The position numbers were made by a program, and so were the translations under genes. The notes under the pieces were generated by a model. That model made no database searches. It worked only from the letters and a program-made list of their open reading frames with translations, and was not told the origin of the DNA. A stretch of 64,000 nucleotides of DNA. Source: Actinoplanes sp. L3-i22 (GTDB lineage: Bacteria; Actinomycetota; Actinomycetes; Mycobacteriales; Micromonosporaceae). The stretch spans positions 5,712,501 to 5,776,500 of the forward strand of contig NZ_AP024745.1 in assembly GCF_019704555.1 (NCBI RefSeq). The letters are read 5' to 3'. Shown here piece by piece: positions 7,517 to 18,072 of this stretch (position 1 is its first letter; the number at the start of each line of letters is the position of its first letter).

Positions 7517-8932
7517 ATGACCCGGAGCGGCGGGAAGAAGATCTACGCGCATGCCAAGCTGCGCCGGCTGCGCCGTGACCACGGCCTCAGCCAGATCGAG
7601 CTGGCCCGCCGCCTGGAGATCTCGACCAGCTACCTGAACCAGATCGAGAGCAGCCTGCGCCCGCTCACCACGGCCGTGCTGCTGCGGATCGCCGAGGTGC
7701 TCGGGGTCGACCCGGAGTTCTTCTCCGACGCCGACGAGGAGCGCCTCGGCACCGATCTGCGGGCGGCACTGGCCGACGAGGCCAGCGGCACCGAGCTGTC
7801 CGGCACCGACGTCAGCGAGATGATCCGCGACTACCCGGAGATCGCCCGCGCGCTGGTCGCCCTGCACCACCGCTACCGGGACGCCGCCGACCGGGTCGCC
7901 GCGCTGGCCGGGCCGGACTTCACGCTCAGCGAGCCGCACGACGACGTGCGCGACTTCTTCTACGCCCACCACAACTACTTCGACCCGCTCGACCTGGCCG
8001 CCGAGGACCTGGCGTCCCGGCTGGACCTGGCGCCGGGCCGGGTCGCCGACGCGCTCACCCGGCACCTCGACGAGCAGTACGGGGTCCGCGTCGTGCACAC
8101 CGGCGGCCACCGCCAAGGCCCGGACGTGCGCCGCTACGACCCGGACACCGCGGTGCTGTACCTGGCCGGCGCCCACACCGACGGGCAGCGCGCGTTCCAG
8201 CTCGCCTCGCAGCTGGCCGTGCTGGCCCACGGCGGCCTGCTCACCGCGCTGGCCGCCGACCCGCTGCTGCACGGCGAGGCGGCGCCGCTCGCCCGCATCG
8301 GGCTGGCCAGCTACTTCGCCGGGGCGCTGCTGATGCCGTACACCGCGTTCCACACCGCCGCCGAGGAGCTGCGCTACGACATCGAGCTGCTCGGCGCCCG
8401 GTTCGGCGTCGGCTTCGAGACCGTCTGCCACCGCCTCAGCACGCTGCAGCGGCCCACCCTGCGCGGGGTGCCGTTCGCGTTCCTGCGCGTGGACCGGGCC
8501 GGCAACATCTCCAAGCGCCAGTCGGCCAGCGACTTCCACTTCTCCCGGCTCGGCGGCACCTGCCCGCTCTGGACGGTCTACGAGGCGTTCGCCGCCCCGG
8601 GCCGGATCCTCACCCAGGTAGCCGAGATGCCGGACGGCAAACGCTACTTCTGGATCGCCCGCACGGTCACCCGCGGCGGCTTCGGTCACCACGCGCCGCG
8701 CAGCACGTTCGCGGTCGCGCTCGGCTGCGAGCTGCGGCACGCCCACCGGCTGGTCTACGCCGAGGGGGTGGCCCTGGACGACCGGCGCGGGGCGACCCCG
8801 ATCGGCCTGGGCTGCCGGATCTGCGAGCGACAGGACTGCGCGCAACGCGCCCGGCCCCCGGCCGGCGGCTCCCTCGCCGTCGACGAGAACCGGCGCACCG
8901 CCGTGCCCTACCCGGTTCTGCGAAGCCCATGA
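7517..8932 (+). CDS. PrpR/RamB-type short-chain acyl regulator
   Basis: A 471-residue transcription factor. Residues about 8-65 form an XRE helix-turn-helix (KLRRLRRDHGLSQIELARRLEISTSYLNQIES). A middle ImmA/IrrE-like region follows (RAFQLASQLAVLAHG, SYFAGALLMPY) and then the ScfR-type C-terminal domain. Cysteines at 404, 433, 436 and 441 (GCRICERQDC) could bind an iron-sulphur cluster, as known for mycobacterial PrpR. RamB/PrpR proteins control acetate and propionate metabolism. Here the gene sits 45 bases upstream of mutA on the same strand, which fits control of methylmalonyl-CoA mutase. The start is the ATG immediately after the operator. Confidence 0.85.
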   Translation: MTRSGGKKIYAHAKLRRLRRDHGLSQIELARRLEISTSYLNQIESSLRPLTTAVLLRIAEVLGVDPEFFSDADEERLGTDLRAALADEASGTELSGTDVSEMIRDYPEIARALVALHHRYRDAADRVAALAGPDFTLSEPHDDVRDFFYAHHNYFDPLDLAAEDLASRLDLAPGRVADALTRHLDEQYGVRVVHTGGHRQGPDVRRYDPDTAVLYLAGAHTDGQRAFQLASQLAVLAHGGLLTALAADPLLHGEAAPLARIGLASYFAGALLMPYTAFHTAAEELRYDIELLGARFGVGFETVCHRLSTLQRPTLRGVPFAFLRVDRAGNISKRQSASDFHFSRLGGTCPLWTVYEAFAAPGRILTQVAEMPDGKRYFWIARTVTRGGFGHHAPRSTFAVALGCELRHAHRLVYAEGVALDDRRGATPIGLGCRICERQDCAQRARPPAGGSLAVDENRRTAVPYPVLRSP

Positions 8933-8977
8933 CGGTGTTGGATGGAGGAACGACCGTGAGCGATCGAAAGGTGTGTT

Positions 8978-10771
8978 GTGTCGACGTCAGCTGATGGGCT
9001 CACGCTGGGCGCGGACTTCCCGGCGGCGACCGCCGAGCAGTGGCGCCGGCTGGCCCTGGCCGCGCTCCGCAAGTCCGGCGCCGCGACCGAGGAGACCGCC
9101 CCGGAGCAGGTCGACGACCTGCTGGCCACGGTGACCTACGACGGCCTGCGGATGGCGGCGCTGCACACCGCCGACGACGCCCCGCCGCCCCCGGCCGGGC
9201 TGCCCGGCCAGTGGCCGTTCGTGCGCGGCTCCCGCCCGCTCGGCGGCTGGGACGTGCGCCAGGCGCACGCCGGCCGCGACCCGAAGCAGGTCCGCGAGGA
9301 GATCCTCACCGACCTGGAGAACGGCGTGACCTCGCTGTGGCTGGCGGTCGGTGGCGACGGCCTGCCGCTGAGCGCGCTGCCGGCCGCCCTGGACGGCGTC
9401 TACCTGGACCTGGCCGGCGTGGTCCTCGACCCCGGCCCGGACTTCACGGCCGCCGCCGAGGCATGGTCCGCCCTGCTCACGGCCCGTGGTGTGGACCCGG
9501 CTCAGGCCCGCGGCGGCCTCGGCGCCGACCCGCTGGGCTGGCTCGCCCGTACCGGTCAGAAGATCGCCGTCGGCGAAGCCGCGGCGCTCGCCGTCCGCTA
9601 CCCGGAGCTGCGGGCGATCAGCGTGGACGCGACCGTCTACCACGAGGCGGGCGCGTCCGACGCCGAGGAGCTGGGCTGCGCCACCGCCGCCGGGGTGGCC
9701 TACCTGCGCGCGCTCACCGACGCCGGCCTGCCGATCCAGGAGGCCCTGGGCCACCTGGAGTTCCGGTTCGCCGCGACCGCCGACCAGTTCGCCACGATCG
9801 CCAAGCTGCGCGCCGCCCGCCGGGTCTGGGCCCGGGTCGCCGAGATGTGCGGCGCTCCGGAGGCCGGCGGCCAGCGCCAGCACGCGGTCACCTCGGCCGC
9901 GATGATGACCGCCCGTGACCCCTGGGTGAACCTGCTCCGGACCACCCTGGCCACCTTCGCGGCCGGGGTCGGCGGCGCGGACGCGGTCACCGTGCTGCCG
10001 TTCGACCACCGGCTCGGCCGGCCCGACGCGGTCGCCCGGCGGCTGGCCCGCAACACCTCGCTGCTGCTGATGGAGGAGTCGCACGTGGCCCGGGTCGCCG
10101 ACCCGGCCGGCGGCTCCTGGTACATCGAGCGCTACACCGACGAGCTCGCGCATGCCGCCTGGGACTGGTTCACCACCATCGAGCGCGCCGGCGGGACCGT
10201 CGCCGCCCTGGACAGCGGCCTGATCTCCGACCGGCTCGCGGCGACCTGGGCGAAGCGGGCCGGCAACATCGCGCACCGCCGCGACCCGATCACCGGCGTG
10301 AGCGAGTTCCCGAACCTGGCCGAGCGGCTCCCGGAACGCCCGCCCGCACCGGTCCCGGCCACCGGGGGACTGCCCCGGCACCGGCTGGCGGAGGCGTTCG
10401 AGCGCCTGCGCGACCGCAGCGACGCGCACCTGGCCGCCACCGGCAGCCGCCCGACGGTCCACCTGGCCCTGCTCGGCTCGCCGGCCGCGCACGGTCCGCG
10501 CCTCACCTTCGCGACGAACCTGTTCGCGGCCGGCGGCATCGCGGTGACCACCGGCGAGTCCACGTCGGCCGTGGCGTGCGTCTGCGGGCCCGACCGGGCG
10601 TACGCCGAAGAAGCCGAACCCACCGCGGCCGCGTTGCGCGCCGCCGGGGCGACCCGCGTCCTGCTGGCGGGCCGGGGCGACTACCCCGGCATCGACGGCC
10701 ACATCGCCATGGGCGGCGACGCGATCGCCGTGCTGACCACCGTTCTGGCCGACCTCGGAGTGGACGAATGA
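8978..10771 (+). CDS. mutA: Methylmalonyl-CoA mutase, small subunit
   Basis: A 597-residue non-catalytic beta subunit of the heterodimeric adenosylcobalamin enzyme that interconverts methylmalonyl-CoA and succinyl-CoA. The TIM-barrel part contains [37 protein letters not shown] and [33 protein letters not shown]. The C-terminal Rossmann part lacks the B12-binding DxHxxG motif, as expected for MutA. The start is GTG 8978 after AAAGGTG; a GTG at 8956 is out of frame. The stop overlaps the mutB start by four bases (ATGA), so the subunits are translationally coupled. Confidence 0.95.
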   Translation: MSTSADGLTLGADFPAATAEQWRRLALAALRKSGAATEETAPEQVDDLLATVTYDGLRMAALHTADDAPPPPAGLPGQWPFVRGSRPLGGWDVRQAHAGRDPKQVREEILTDLENGVTSLWLAVGGDGLPLSALPAALDGVYLDLAGVVLDPGPDFTAAAEAWSALLTARGVDPAQARGGLGADPLGWLARTGQKIAVGEAAALAVRYPELRAISVDATVYHEAGASDAEELGCATAAGVAYLRALTDAGLPIQEALGHLEFRFAATADQFATIAKLRAARRVWARVAEMCGAPEAGGQRQHAVTSAAMMTARDPWVNLLRTTLATFAAGVGGADAVTVLPFDHRLGRPDAVARRLARNTSLLLMEESHVARVADPAGGSWYIERYTDELAHAAWDWFTTIERAGGTVAALDSGLISDRLAATWAKRAGNIAHRRDPITGVSEFPNLAERLPERPPAPVPATGGLPRHRLAEAFERLRDRSDAHLAATGSRPTVHLALLGSPAAHGPRLTFATNLFAAGGIAVTTGESTSAVACVCGPDRAYAEEAEPTAAALRAAGATRVLLAGRGDYPGIDGHIAMGGDAIAVLTTVLADLGVDE

Positions 10772-12981
10772 TCCCCGACTTCTCGACGGCGAAGCTGACC
10801 GACCCGACGAAGCCGACCGACCCGGCGAAGCTGCCCGGCGCCGAGCAGGCCTGGCGCGACGCCGTCCGGGCCGGGACCGGCCACTCCGTGGACGAGCTGA
10901 CCTGGCACACCCCGGAGGGCATCGCGGTCCCGCCGCTGTACACCGCCGCCGACCTGTCCGGCGTGGACTTCCTGACCACGTTCCCGGGCGTCGCGCCGTA
11001 CCTCCGCGGTCCCTATCCCACGATGTACGTCAACCAGCCGTGGACCATCCGCCAGTACGCGGGTTTCTCCACCGCCCAGGAGTCGAACGCGTTCTACCGC
11101 CGGAACCTGGCCGCCGGGCAGAAGGGCCTGTCGGTCGCGTTCGACCTGCCCACCCACCGTGGCTACGACTCCGACCACCCGCGGGTGACCGGTGACGTCG
11201 GGATGGCCGGGGTCGCGATCGACTCGATCTACGACATGCGGCAGCTGTTCGAGGGCATCCCGCTCGACAGGATGAGCGTGTCGATGACCATGAACGGCGC
11301 GGTCCTGCCGATCCTGGCGCTCTACATCGTGGCCGGCGAGGAGCAGGGCGTGCCGCCGGAGAAGCTGTCCGGCACGATCCAGAACGACATCCTCAAGGAG
11401 TTCATGGTCCGCAACACCTACATCTACCCACCCGGGCCGTCGATGCGGATCATCTCCGACATCTTCGCGTTCACCTCGCAGAGGATGCCGCGGTTCAACT
11501 CGATCTCGATCTCCGGCTACCACATCCAGGAGGCCGGGGCGACCGCCGACCTGGAGCTGGCCTACACGCTCGCCGACGGCGTCGAGTACCTGCGCGCCGG
11601 CCGCGCCGCCGGCCTGGACGTCGACGCGTTCGCGCCGCGGTTGTCGTTCTTCTGGGCGGTCGGGATGAACTTCTTCATGGAGGTCGCCAAGCTGCGCGCG
11701 GGCCGGCTGCTCTGGGCCAAGCTGGTCCGCGAGTTCGGCCCGAAGGACCCGCGCTCGCTGAGCCTGCGCGCGCACTGCCAGACCTCCGGCTGGTCGCTGA
11801 CCGCCCAGGACGTCTACAACAACGTGATGCGCACCTGCGTCGAGGCGATGGCCGCCACCCAGGGGCACACCCAGTCGCTGCACACCAACGCGCTCGACGA
11901 GGCGCTCGCACTGCCGACCGACTTCTCCGCCCGGATCGCCCGCAACACCCAGCTGGTCCTGCAGCAGGAGTCCGGCACCACCCGGGTCGCCGACCCGTGG
12001 GGCGGCAGCGCCTACGTCGAGCGGCTCACCCGGGACCTGGCCGCCCGCGCCTGGGAGCACATCGAGGAGGTGGAGAAGGCCGGCGGGATGGCCCGCGCGA
12101 TCGACGAGGGCATCCCGAAGATGCGCATCGAGGAGGCCGCCGCCCGCACCCAGGCCCGGATCGACTCCGGCCGCCAGCCGGTGATCGGCGTGAACAAGTA
12201 CCGCCCGGCGTCGGACGGCCCGATCGACGTGCTGAAGATCGACAACGCCGCGGTCCGGGCCGCGCAGATCGAGAAGCTGCGCCGGCTGCGCGCCGAGCGC
12301 GACGAGGCCGCCTGCACCGCAGCCCTGGACGCGCTGACCGAGGCGGCGGCCCGCGACCAGGGGGCGAATCTGCTGGCGCTGGCGGTCGACGCGGCCCGGG
12401 CCAAGGCGACCGTCGGGGAGATCTCCGACGCGCTGGAGAAGGTCTACGGCCGGCACACCGCCCGCGTCCGTACCATCTCCGGGGTGTATCGCAAGGAGGC
12501 CGGCCAGGTGACCAACATCGAGCGGGCCCGGGTCCTGACCGCGGCGTTCGCCGAGGCCGAGGGCCGCCAGCCGCGGATCCTGGTCGCCAAGATGGGCCAG
12601 GACGGGCACGACCGCGGCCAGAAGGTGGTCGCCACCGCGTTCGCCGACCTCGGCTTCGACGTGGACGTGGGCCCGCTGTTCGCCACCCCGGCCGAGGTGG
12701 CCCGCCAGGCGATCGAGGCCGACGTGCACGTCGTCGGCGTCAACTCGCTCGCCGCCGGACACCTCACGCTGATCCCGGCCCTGCGCGACGAGCTGGCCGC
12801 CCAGGGCCGCCCGGACATCATGATCATCGCTGGCGGAGTGATCCCGCCGCAGGACTACGACGCCCTGCGCGAAGCCGGTGCCGCCGCCATCTTCGCGCCC
12901 GGAACCGTGCTCGCCGACGCGGCGATCGGCCTGCTCGGCGACCTGTTCGGGCAGCTCGGCCACCCCCTGCCCGCGGAATGA
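10768..12981 (+). CDS. mutB: Methylmalonyl-CoA mutase, large subunit
   Basis: A 737-residue catalytic subunit. The N-terminal barrel shows [35 protein letters not shown] and [21 protein letters not shown]. The C-terminal cobalamin domain has [14 protein letters not shown] (the lower-ligand His in DGHDRG near residue 613), GVNSLAAGH and [12 protein letters not shown]. It works with MutA on propionyl-CoA-derived methylmalonyl-CoA, feeding the TCA cycle or supplying extender units for polyketides. It overlaps mutA upstream and meaB downstream by ATGA, forming a single unit with the chaperone. Confidence 0.97.
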   Translation: MIPDFSTAKLTDPTKPTDPAKLPGAEQAWRDAVRAGTGHSVDELTWHTPEGIAVPPLYTAADLSGVDFLTTFPGVAPYLRGPYPTMYVNQPWTIRQYAGFSTAQESNAFYRRNLAAGQKGLSVAFDLPTHRGYDSDHPRVTGDVGMAGVAIDSIYDMRQLFEGIPLDRMSVSMTMNGAVLPILALYIVAGEEQGVPPEKLSGTIQNDILKEFMVRNTYIYPPGPSMRIISDIFAFTSQRMPRFNSISISGYHIQEAGATADLELAYTLADGVEYLRAGRAAGLDVDAFAPRLSFFWAVGMNFFMEVAKLRAGRLLWAKLVREFGPKDPRSLSLRAHCQTSGWSLTAQDVYNNVMRTCVEAMAATQGHTQSLHTNALDEALALPTDFSARIARNTQLVLQQESGTTRVADPWGGSAYVERLTRDLAARAWEHIEEVEKAGGMARAIDEGIPKMRIEEAAARTQARIDSGRQPVIGVNKYRPASDGPIDVLKIDNAAVRAAQIEKLRRLRAERDEAACTAALDALTEAAARDQGANLLALAVDAARAKATVGEISDALEKVYGRHTARVRTISGVYRKEAGQVTNIERARVLTAAFAEAEGRQPRILVAKMGQDGHDRGQKVVATAFADLGFDVDVGPLFATPAEVARQAIEADVHVVGVNSLAAGHLTLIPALRDELAAQGRPDIMIIAGGVIPPQDYDALREAGAAAIFAPGTVLADAAIGLLGDLFGQLGHPLPAE

Positions 12982-13958
12982 CCCGGCCCCCTCTCGACCT
13001 GGACGCGATGGCCGCCGGGGTGCGCGACCGCACCCCGGCCTGGGTCGCCCGGGCGATCACGCTGGTCGAGTCCACCCGGCCGGACCACCAGGCCCAGGCG
13101 CAGCGGCTGCTGGCCACGCTCACCCCGGACGCCGGCCGCTCGCACCGGATCGGGATCAGCGGCGTGCCCGGCGCCGGCAAGTCCACCTTCATCGATGCGC
13201 TGGGCAGCGACCTGACCGGTTCCGGTCATCGGGTCGCGGTGCTCGCCGTGGACCCGTCCTCGGTGCGCAGCCGCGGCAGCATCCTCGGCGACAAGACCCG
13301 GATGGCGCGGCTGGCCGCCGACCCGGACGCCTACGTCCGCCCGTCGCCGACCGCCGGCACGCTGGGCGGCGTGGCCAAGGCCACCCGGGAGGCGATCGTG
13401 GTGGTCGAGGCGGCCGGCTACGACGTGGTGATCGTCGAGACGGTCGGCGTCGGCCAGTCCGAGACCGCGGTCGCCGACATGGTCGACTCGTTCCTGCTGC
13501 TGGCGCTGGCCCGGACCGGCGACCAGTTGCAGGGAATCAAGAAGGGGATCCTGGAGATCGCCGACGTGATCGCGGTCAACAAGGCCGACGGCCCGCACGA
13601 GGCCGAGGCGAAGCGGGCGGCCCGCGAGCTGTCCGGCGCGCTGCACCTGCTCGGCGGCGGCTCGGCGTGGACCACCCCGGTGCTGACCTGCAGCGGCATC
13701 GAGGGCACCGGCGTCGCCGAGATCTGGGCCCAACTCACCGCGCACCGCGACAGCCAGGACGTGGACGAGCGCCGCCGCCGGCAACAGGTCGGCTGGATGC
13801 GGGTGATGGCCGAGGAGGCGATCCTGAGCCGGTTCCGCACCAACCCGGCCGTCCGCGCCGCCGTGACCGACATGGAACAGCGGATCCTGGCCGGCTCGAT
13901 CACCCCGGCCCAGGCCACCGAACACCTGCTCGCGGTCTTCGACAAACCCCAGACCTAG
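12978..13958 (+). CDS. meaB: MeaB-type GTPase chaperone of the mutase
   Basis: A 326-residue G3E-family GTPase. It carries the P-loop [12 protein letters not shown] (near residues 57-68), [27 protein letters not shown] and the base-recognition motif NKADG. MeaB/ArgK proteins load and protect the cobalamin cofactor of methylmalonyl-CoA mutase in a GTP-dependent way. The ATGA overlap with mutB supports stoichiometric expression. It is the last gene of the prpR-like/mutA/mutB/meaB set; a short region with a GCCGTACGGC palindrome and a GCAGGC/GCCTGC pair follows its stop. Confidence 0.96.
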   Translation: MTRPPLDLDAMAAGVRDRTPAWVARAITLVESTRPDHQAQAQRLLATLTPDAGRSHRIGISGVPGAGKSTFIDALGSDLTGSGHRVAVLAVDPSSVRSRGSILGDKTRMARLAADPDAYVRPSPTAGTLGGVAKATREAIVVVEAAGYDVVIVETVGVGQSETAVADMVDSFLLLALARTGDQLQGIKKGILEIADVIAVNKADGPHEAEAKRAARELSGALHLLGGGSAWTTPVLTCSGIEGTGVAEIWAQLTAHRDSQDVDERRRRQQVGWMRVMAEEAILSRFRTNPAVRAAVTDMEQRILAGSITPAQATEHLLAVFDKPQT

Positions 13959-14137
13959 ATCAACCGCCATTCCGCCGTACGGCGAAAGCGCCGCAGGCAA
14001 AGCGGGAGCGAACCGCCTGCCGTGCCCACGCCGAACCGCACCGGGTGTCAGCCGTCCCGTCCAGGGTGGCTGGTAACGTCATTCGATCATCACGGAACAG
14101 AACAAACCGTGGCATATCGACGACTTGGAGTGCAGCC

Positions 14138-15628
14138 GTGCGGATCCTGCCCGAGATCTCCCGCACCTTCGGTGAGTACCTTCTCCTGCCCAACCTCACC
14201 GACGAGGGCTGCACGCCCGGCAACGTCGACCTGTCCGCGTCGCTGGTCCGGCACCCGGTCGGGCAGCCCTCGCCGATCCGCATCGCCACCCCGCTGACCA
14301 GCGCGATCATGGGGGCGGTCTCGTCCCCGGAGCTGGCGATAGCGCTGGCCCAGGTCGGCGGCATCTCGTTCATCCACCAGAACCAGCCGGTCGAGGAACA
14401 GGCCGGGATGGTCGCCGCGGTCAAGAAGCACAAGGCCGGCTTCCGGCACAACGACGTCAACATCAAGCCGACGGCGACCCTCGACGAGGCCGACCTGCTG
14501 CTGCGGGCGCACGACCACTCCGCGGTCGTCGTCACCGACGACGGCAGCCCGTCCGGCGCGTTCCTCGGCCTGATCACCGCCGACGACTTCAACTTCCACC
14601 GGCACCAGCGCGGGGACAGCGTCGAGTCCCGGATGCGGCCGGTCGCCGAGCTGGTCACCGGCGTGCCGGGGATGTCCCTGACGACGGCGAACTCGCTGCT
14701 GTGGGACTCCCGTCAGGACGTGCTCCCGATCGTCGGCGAGGACGGCCGGGTCACCGCGCTGGTCCAGCGCCGCGACTACGAGCTGCACCAGCAGTTCAGC
14801 AACGAGTCGGTGGACGAGGCGAAGCGGTTCCGGGTCGGCGCCGGGGTCAACACCCACGACTATCGTGAGCGGATCCCGGCCCTGGTCGGGGCCGGTGCCG
14901 ACATCCTCTGCCTGGACTCCTCGGACGGCTATTCGGTGTGGCAGAAGGACGTCATCGAGTTCGTCCGCAAGGAGTACGGCGACACCGTCCGGATCGGCGC
15001 CGGAAACGTCGTCGACGCCCGCGGCTTCCGCTATCTGGCCGAGGCCGGCGCCGACTTCGTCAAGGTCGGCATCGGCGGCGGGTCGATCTGCATCACCCGT
15101 GACCAGAAGGGCATCGGCCGCGGTCAGGCCTCGGCGCTCGCCGAGATCGTCACCGAGCGCGACGCCTACGCCGAGCAGACCGGGATGTACGTGCCGCTCT
15201 GCTCGGACGGCGGGGTCATCCACGACTCGCACATGGCGATCGCGTTCGCGTTCGGCGCCGACTTCCTGATGCTCGGCCGCTACTTCGCCCGGTTCACCGA
15301 GAGCCCGGCGCCGTTGGTCAAGATCGGCGGGCAGGTGGTCAAGGAGTACTGGGGCGAGGGCAGCAAACGGGCCCGCAACGCGGCGCGCTACGGCCAGGGC
15401 AAGGACCTCGCGTTCGAGGAGGGCGTCGACGGCTACGTGCCGTACGCCGGCAGCCTGTACGACAACGTCAAGGTCACCCTCGCCAAGGTCCGCTCCACGA
15501 TGATCAGTTGCGGTTCGACGAGCCTGCGCCAGTTCCACGACTCCGCGACGCTGGTCCAGGTCTCCCAGCAGACCTTCGTCCAGAACTCGGAGGAGGTCGA
15601 GCGCAACGACCGCCCGACCGTCGTCTGA
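14138..15628 (+). CDS. IMP dehydrogenase/GMP reductase-family protein
   Basis: A 496-residue TIM-barrel enzyme with a CBS pair inserted at about residues 110-230 ([35 protein letters not shown]). Core motifs are [35 protein letters not shown] and the catalytic loop [15 protein letters not shown], in which Cys forms the thioimidate with IMP. Members oxidise IMP to XMP with NAD; a GMP reductase role cannot be excluded. Length and CBS domains favour IMP dehydrogenase. GTG start at 14138 with GGAG 7 bases upstream. It stands alone between meaB and the PhoX gene. Confidence 0.88.
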   Translation: MRILPEISRTFGEYLLLPNLTDEGCTPGNVDLSASLVRHPVGQPSPIRIATPLTSAIMGAVSSPELAIALAQVGGISFIHQNQPVEEQAGMVAAVKKHKAGFRHNDVNIKPTATLDEADLLLRAHDHSAVVVTDDGSPSGAFLGLITADDFNFHRHQRGDSVESRMRPVAELVTGVPGMSLTTANSLLWDSRQDVLPIVGEDGRVTALVQRRDYELHQQFSNESVDEAKRFRVGAGVNTHDYRERIPALVGAGADILCLDSSDGYSVWQKDVIEFVRKEYGDTVRIGAGNVVDARGFRYLAEAGADFVKVGIGGGSICITRDQKGIGRGQASALAEIVTERDAYAEQTGMYVPLCSDGGVIHDSHMAIAFAFGADFLMLGRYFARFTESPAPLVKIGGQVVKEYWGEGSKRARNAARYGQGKDLAFEEGVDGYVPYAGSLYDNVKVTLAKVRSTMISCGSTSLRQFHDSATLVQVSQQTFVQNSEEVERNDRPTVV

Positions 15629-15675
15629 CCTCCTGCCGGGAAGTCCGGCCATATCGGTACGGGTCGCTCGAAGCC

Positions 15676-15694
15676 TTAGCTTAGGCTGGCCTTA
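15676..15694 (+). promoter_or_regulatory. Probable IdeR/DtxR iron box
   Basis: TTAGCTTAGGCTGGCCTTA matches 15 of 19 positions of the known DtxR/IdeR operator TTAGGTTAGGCTAACCTAA. It lies in an intergenic region, 137 bases before the PhoX-type gene start and 48 bases after the IMPDH stop. Iron-loaded IdeR normally represses such promoters. A short ORF of 38 codons (15708-15824) follows but shows no support as a gene. Confidence 0.6.
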
Positions 15695-15830
15695 TTTACC
15701 CTGTTGAATGCGGCAAAGTACTGCCCTGACCAGGCTCTGTTCGGCTGCGGTTTCCCTGCGTGTAACCCGGGCCTTCGAGAGTGGTCGCGACAGATTCCTG
15801 CCACCGCCGCATTCCCAGGAGTGATAGCGC

Positions 15831-17339
15831 ATGACCGTTTCCCGTCGGCAAGTCCTCAGTGGTGGTACCGCGGCCGGCGTCGGCCTGACCGTCGCCGGTG
15901 TGCTGCCCAGCCTCGCCGAGCCCGCGGCCGCCGCGGTGGCGCACGGACCGCACCGGCCCGGCAACGCCCCGCAGGGCCGCCCGTTCCCGCCGCTGAAGGA
16001 CGACCCGGACGGCATCCTCGCCCTGCCCGCCGGCTTCGCGTACACGATCGTCACCCGCGAGGGCGTCACCGACCTGTCGTTCGGGCAGGGCAAGACGCCC
16101 GCCTACCACGACGGGACCGGGGTGGTCGCGTCCGAGCACGGCAAGCTGACGGTCATCCAGAACCACGAGATGACGCCGCACATGTCCACGTACGGGGTGC
16201 CGCACATCGCGTCGACCGTGTACGACCCCGGCGCGGCCAACGCCGGTGGCTGCACGGTCATCACCACGGATCGCAACGGACGCCGTACGGCCGAATGGGT
16301 GGGAATTTCCGGCACGGTGCGCAACTGTGCCGGCGGCGTGACTCCGTGGGGATCCTGGCTGACCTGCGAGGAGACGTTCATCAACGCCGGGACGACCTGG
16401 TCGGCGAACGGTCAGTCCGGGGTGTACCAGAAGGACCACGGCTACGCCTTCGAGGTGACCACGGCCGAGTCCCGGCACCAGATCCCCAAGCCGATCAAGG
16501 CGTTCGGCCGGTTCGATCACGAGGCCCTCGCGGTCGAGCCGAACCTCAAGCACGTCTACCTGTCCGAGGACGCGAGCGGCCCGAACGGGCTCTTCTACCG
16601 CTGGACCGCGCCGGCCGGCACCCGCCTCGGCCCCGGCCTGGCGAACCGGCTCAGCGACACCGCCGGCACGCTCGAGGCGATGCAGCTGCGTCTCGACGAC
16701 GGCAGCATCGTCCCGGACATCGCCTACTTCACGTCCGCGCAGCTCGGCCGGCCGTTCAAGGTCACCTGGATCGAGGTGCCGGAGCGCGACGCCCGGACCA
16801 CGCCGATCCGCCTGCAGTTCGCCGACGGCACGGTCACCCGCGGCAAGAAGTTCGAGGGGGTCTGGAGCAACGGCAAGGGCTGCTACATCGTCAACAGCTT
16901 CGCGTTCGGCGCCAACGACCTGCCGGCCGACGCGACCAAGCACGACGGCATGGTCTGGTTCTACGACTACGCCGACCAGACGCTGACGCTCGTCACGTAC
17001 TTCCCGCACAACCCGGCCGCGGAGACCGAGGGGGCGTTCCCGAAGTTCGCCGACCTGACCTTCGACGGGCCGGACAACGTGACGGTCACCCCGTGGGGCT
17101 CGCTGGTGCTGGCCGAGGACGGGGTCCGCGCGTCGCACGTGCTCAGCTCGATCCCGGGCGGCCCAACCTACGCGATCGCCCGGAACCAGATCAGCAACGG
17201 CACGTCCAACGGCGCGCCGACGTACTCGGAGTTCACCGGCCCGACGTTCTCGCCGGACGGCCGGATCCTGTTCGTCAACATCCAGGTCCCGGGCATCACG
17301 CTGGCGATCACCGGTCCGTGGGAGAAGTACCTGAGCTGA
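15831..17339 (+). CDS. PhoX-type (DUF839) alkaline phosphatase, Tat-exported
   Basis: A 502-residue protein starts with a twin-arginine signal (VSRRQVLSGGTAAGVGLTVAG). The mature domain is a PhoX beta-propeller: GVVASEHGKLTVIQNHEMTPH, GTVRNCAGGVTPWGSWLTCEET, FGRFDHEALAVEPN, and near the end WGSLVLAEDG and FSPDGRILFVNIQVPG. PhoX enzymes hydrolyse phosphate monoesters outside the cell and are known to need iron and calcium. The upstream iron box makes iron-dependent control plausible. It ends in a strong bidirectional terminator shared with the convergent SRPBCC gene. Confidence 0.88.
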   Translation: MTVSRRQVLSGGTAAGVGLTVAGVLPSLAEPAAAAVAHGPHRPGNAPQGRPFPPLKDDPDGILALPAGFAYTIVTREGVTDLSFGQGKTPAYHDGTGVVASEHGKLTVIQNHEMTPHMSTYGVPHIASTVYDPGAANAGGCTVITTDRNGRRTAEWVGISGTVRNCAGGVTPWGSWLTCEETFINAGTTWSANGQSGVYQKDHGYAFEVTTAESRHQIPKPIKAFGRFDHEALAVEPNLKHVYLSEDASGPNGLFYRWTAPAGTRLGPGLANRLSDTAGTLEAMQLRLDDGSIVPDIAYFTSAQLGRPFKVTWIEVPERDARTTPIRLQFADGTVTRGKKFEGVWSNGKGCYIVNSFAFGANDLPADATKHDGMVWFYDYADQTLTLVTYFPHNPAAETEGAFPKFADLTFDGPDNVTVTPWGSLVLAEDGVRASHVLSSIPGGPTYAIARNQISNGTSNGAPTYSEFTGPTFSPDGRILFVNIQVPGITLAITGPWEKYLS

Positions 17340-17345
17340 ACCGGT

Positions 17346-17378
17346 CGAACGGTGCCGGCGACCTGCCGGCACCGTTCG
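17346..17378. terminator. Bidirectional terminator
   Basis: A perfect 14-bp inverted repeat, CGAACGGTGCCGGC and GCCGGCACCGTTCG, with a 5-base loop lies between the convergent ends of the PhoX gene (stop 17339) and the SRPBCC gene (stop 17393). It probably serves both. Confidence 0.85.
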
Positions 17379-17392
17379 GTCACCTCAAAGGA

Positions 17393-17851
17393 TCAGGGGC
17401 GCGGGACGTCGCCGCGCCAGGAGCCGGTGGCGGTGCCCCGGTTCTCGACGAACTCCTTGAACCGCTTGGCGTCCGCCTTCACCTGGTGGCTGTCGACGCC
17501 GACCGCGCTGCCGACCTTCTCGACGAAGCCCTCCGGCTCCCAGTCGAGCTGGATGGTCACCCGGGTCTCGTTGTCGGCGAGGCGGTGGAAGGTGACCACG
17601 CCGGCGTGCTTGGTGTCGCCGCCGGTGCTGGTCCAGGCGACCCGCTCGTCCGGGTGCTGCTCGGTGATCTCCGCGTCGAACTCGCGGGTCTGGCCGGCCA
17701 CCTTGGTCACCCAGTGGGTGTGCGTGTCGCCGGTCTGCGTGATCGACTCGACGCCGTCCATGAACTGCGGGAAGTCCTCGAACTGGGTCCACTGGTTGTA
17801 CGCGGTGCCGATCGGCACGTTGACGTCCACGGACTCGGTAACGGTACTCAC
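17393..17851 (-). CDS. SRPBCC-family (polyketide cyclase/dehydrase-like) protein
   Basis: A 152-residue cytoplasmic START/Bet v1-fold protein. The N-terminus TESVDVNVPIGTAYNQWTQFEDFPQFMDGV is the usual SRPBCC opening, followed by WVTKVAGQTREFDAEITEQHPDERVAW and HRLADNETRVTIQLDWEPEG. Such proteins bind hydrophobic ligands in a deep pocket; close relatives are annotated as cyclase/dehydrase but have no proven reaction. GTG start at 17851 follows an AAGGAG site. It is monocistronic, ending at the shared terminator. Confidence 0.88.
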   Translation of the reverse strand: MSTVTESVDVNVPIGTAYNQWTQFEDFPQFMDGVESITQTGDTHTHWVTKVAGQTREFDAEITEQHPDERVAWTSTGGDTKHAGVVTFHRLADNETRVTIQLDWEPEGFVEKVGSAVGVDSHQVKADAKRFKEFVENRGTATGSWRGDVPRP

Positions 17852-18022
17852 GATCGATCGTCTCCTTGTGTCGAGGTACTCGTGGACTACCCCGCCACCA
17901 CCCCCGCAAACAGGTTGCGTCGATTCGTGCGTCGAAACACCGGAAGATCAAACCCGCAAGGCTTCTTACGGTACGAGGTCACGCCGCCCGTATCCGCGCT
18001 GTCCGCGATCATGACCGCCCTG

Positions 18023-18068
18023 CCCTGCCCCGGCCGGCCGTGCGGTGGTCGCCGTCGCCGGGGCAGGG
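18023..18068 (-). terminator. Terminator after the TetR gene
   Basis: The inverted repeat CCCTGCCCCGGC (18023-18034) and GCCGGGGCAGGG (18057-18068) starts 5 bases beyond the TetR stop codon on the minus strand. It has a 12-bp perfect stem with a 22-base loop. Confidence 0.65.
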
Positions 18069-18072
18069 CGGG

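Noticed and set aside
5264..8845. Very long open frame antisense to the DUF4157 and PrpR-like genes
   Set aside because: The predicted protein is low-complexity Arg/Gly/Val/Asp-rich, as expected from the reverse frame of high-GC coding DNA; the plus-strand genes have clear domains and codon bias.
8933..8977. Cobalamin riboswitch before mutA
   Set aside because: Only 45 bases separate the genes and no B12-box sequence is visible.
15708..15824. 38-codon ORF between the iron box and the PhoX gene
   Set aside because: No ribosome site, no recognisable motif and poor codon bias; more likely leader sequence.
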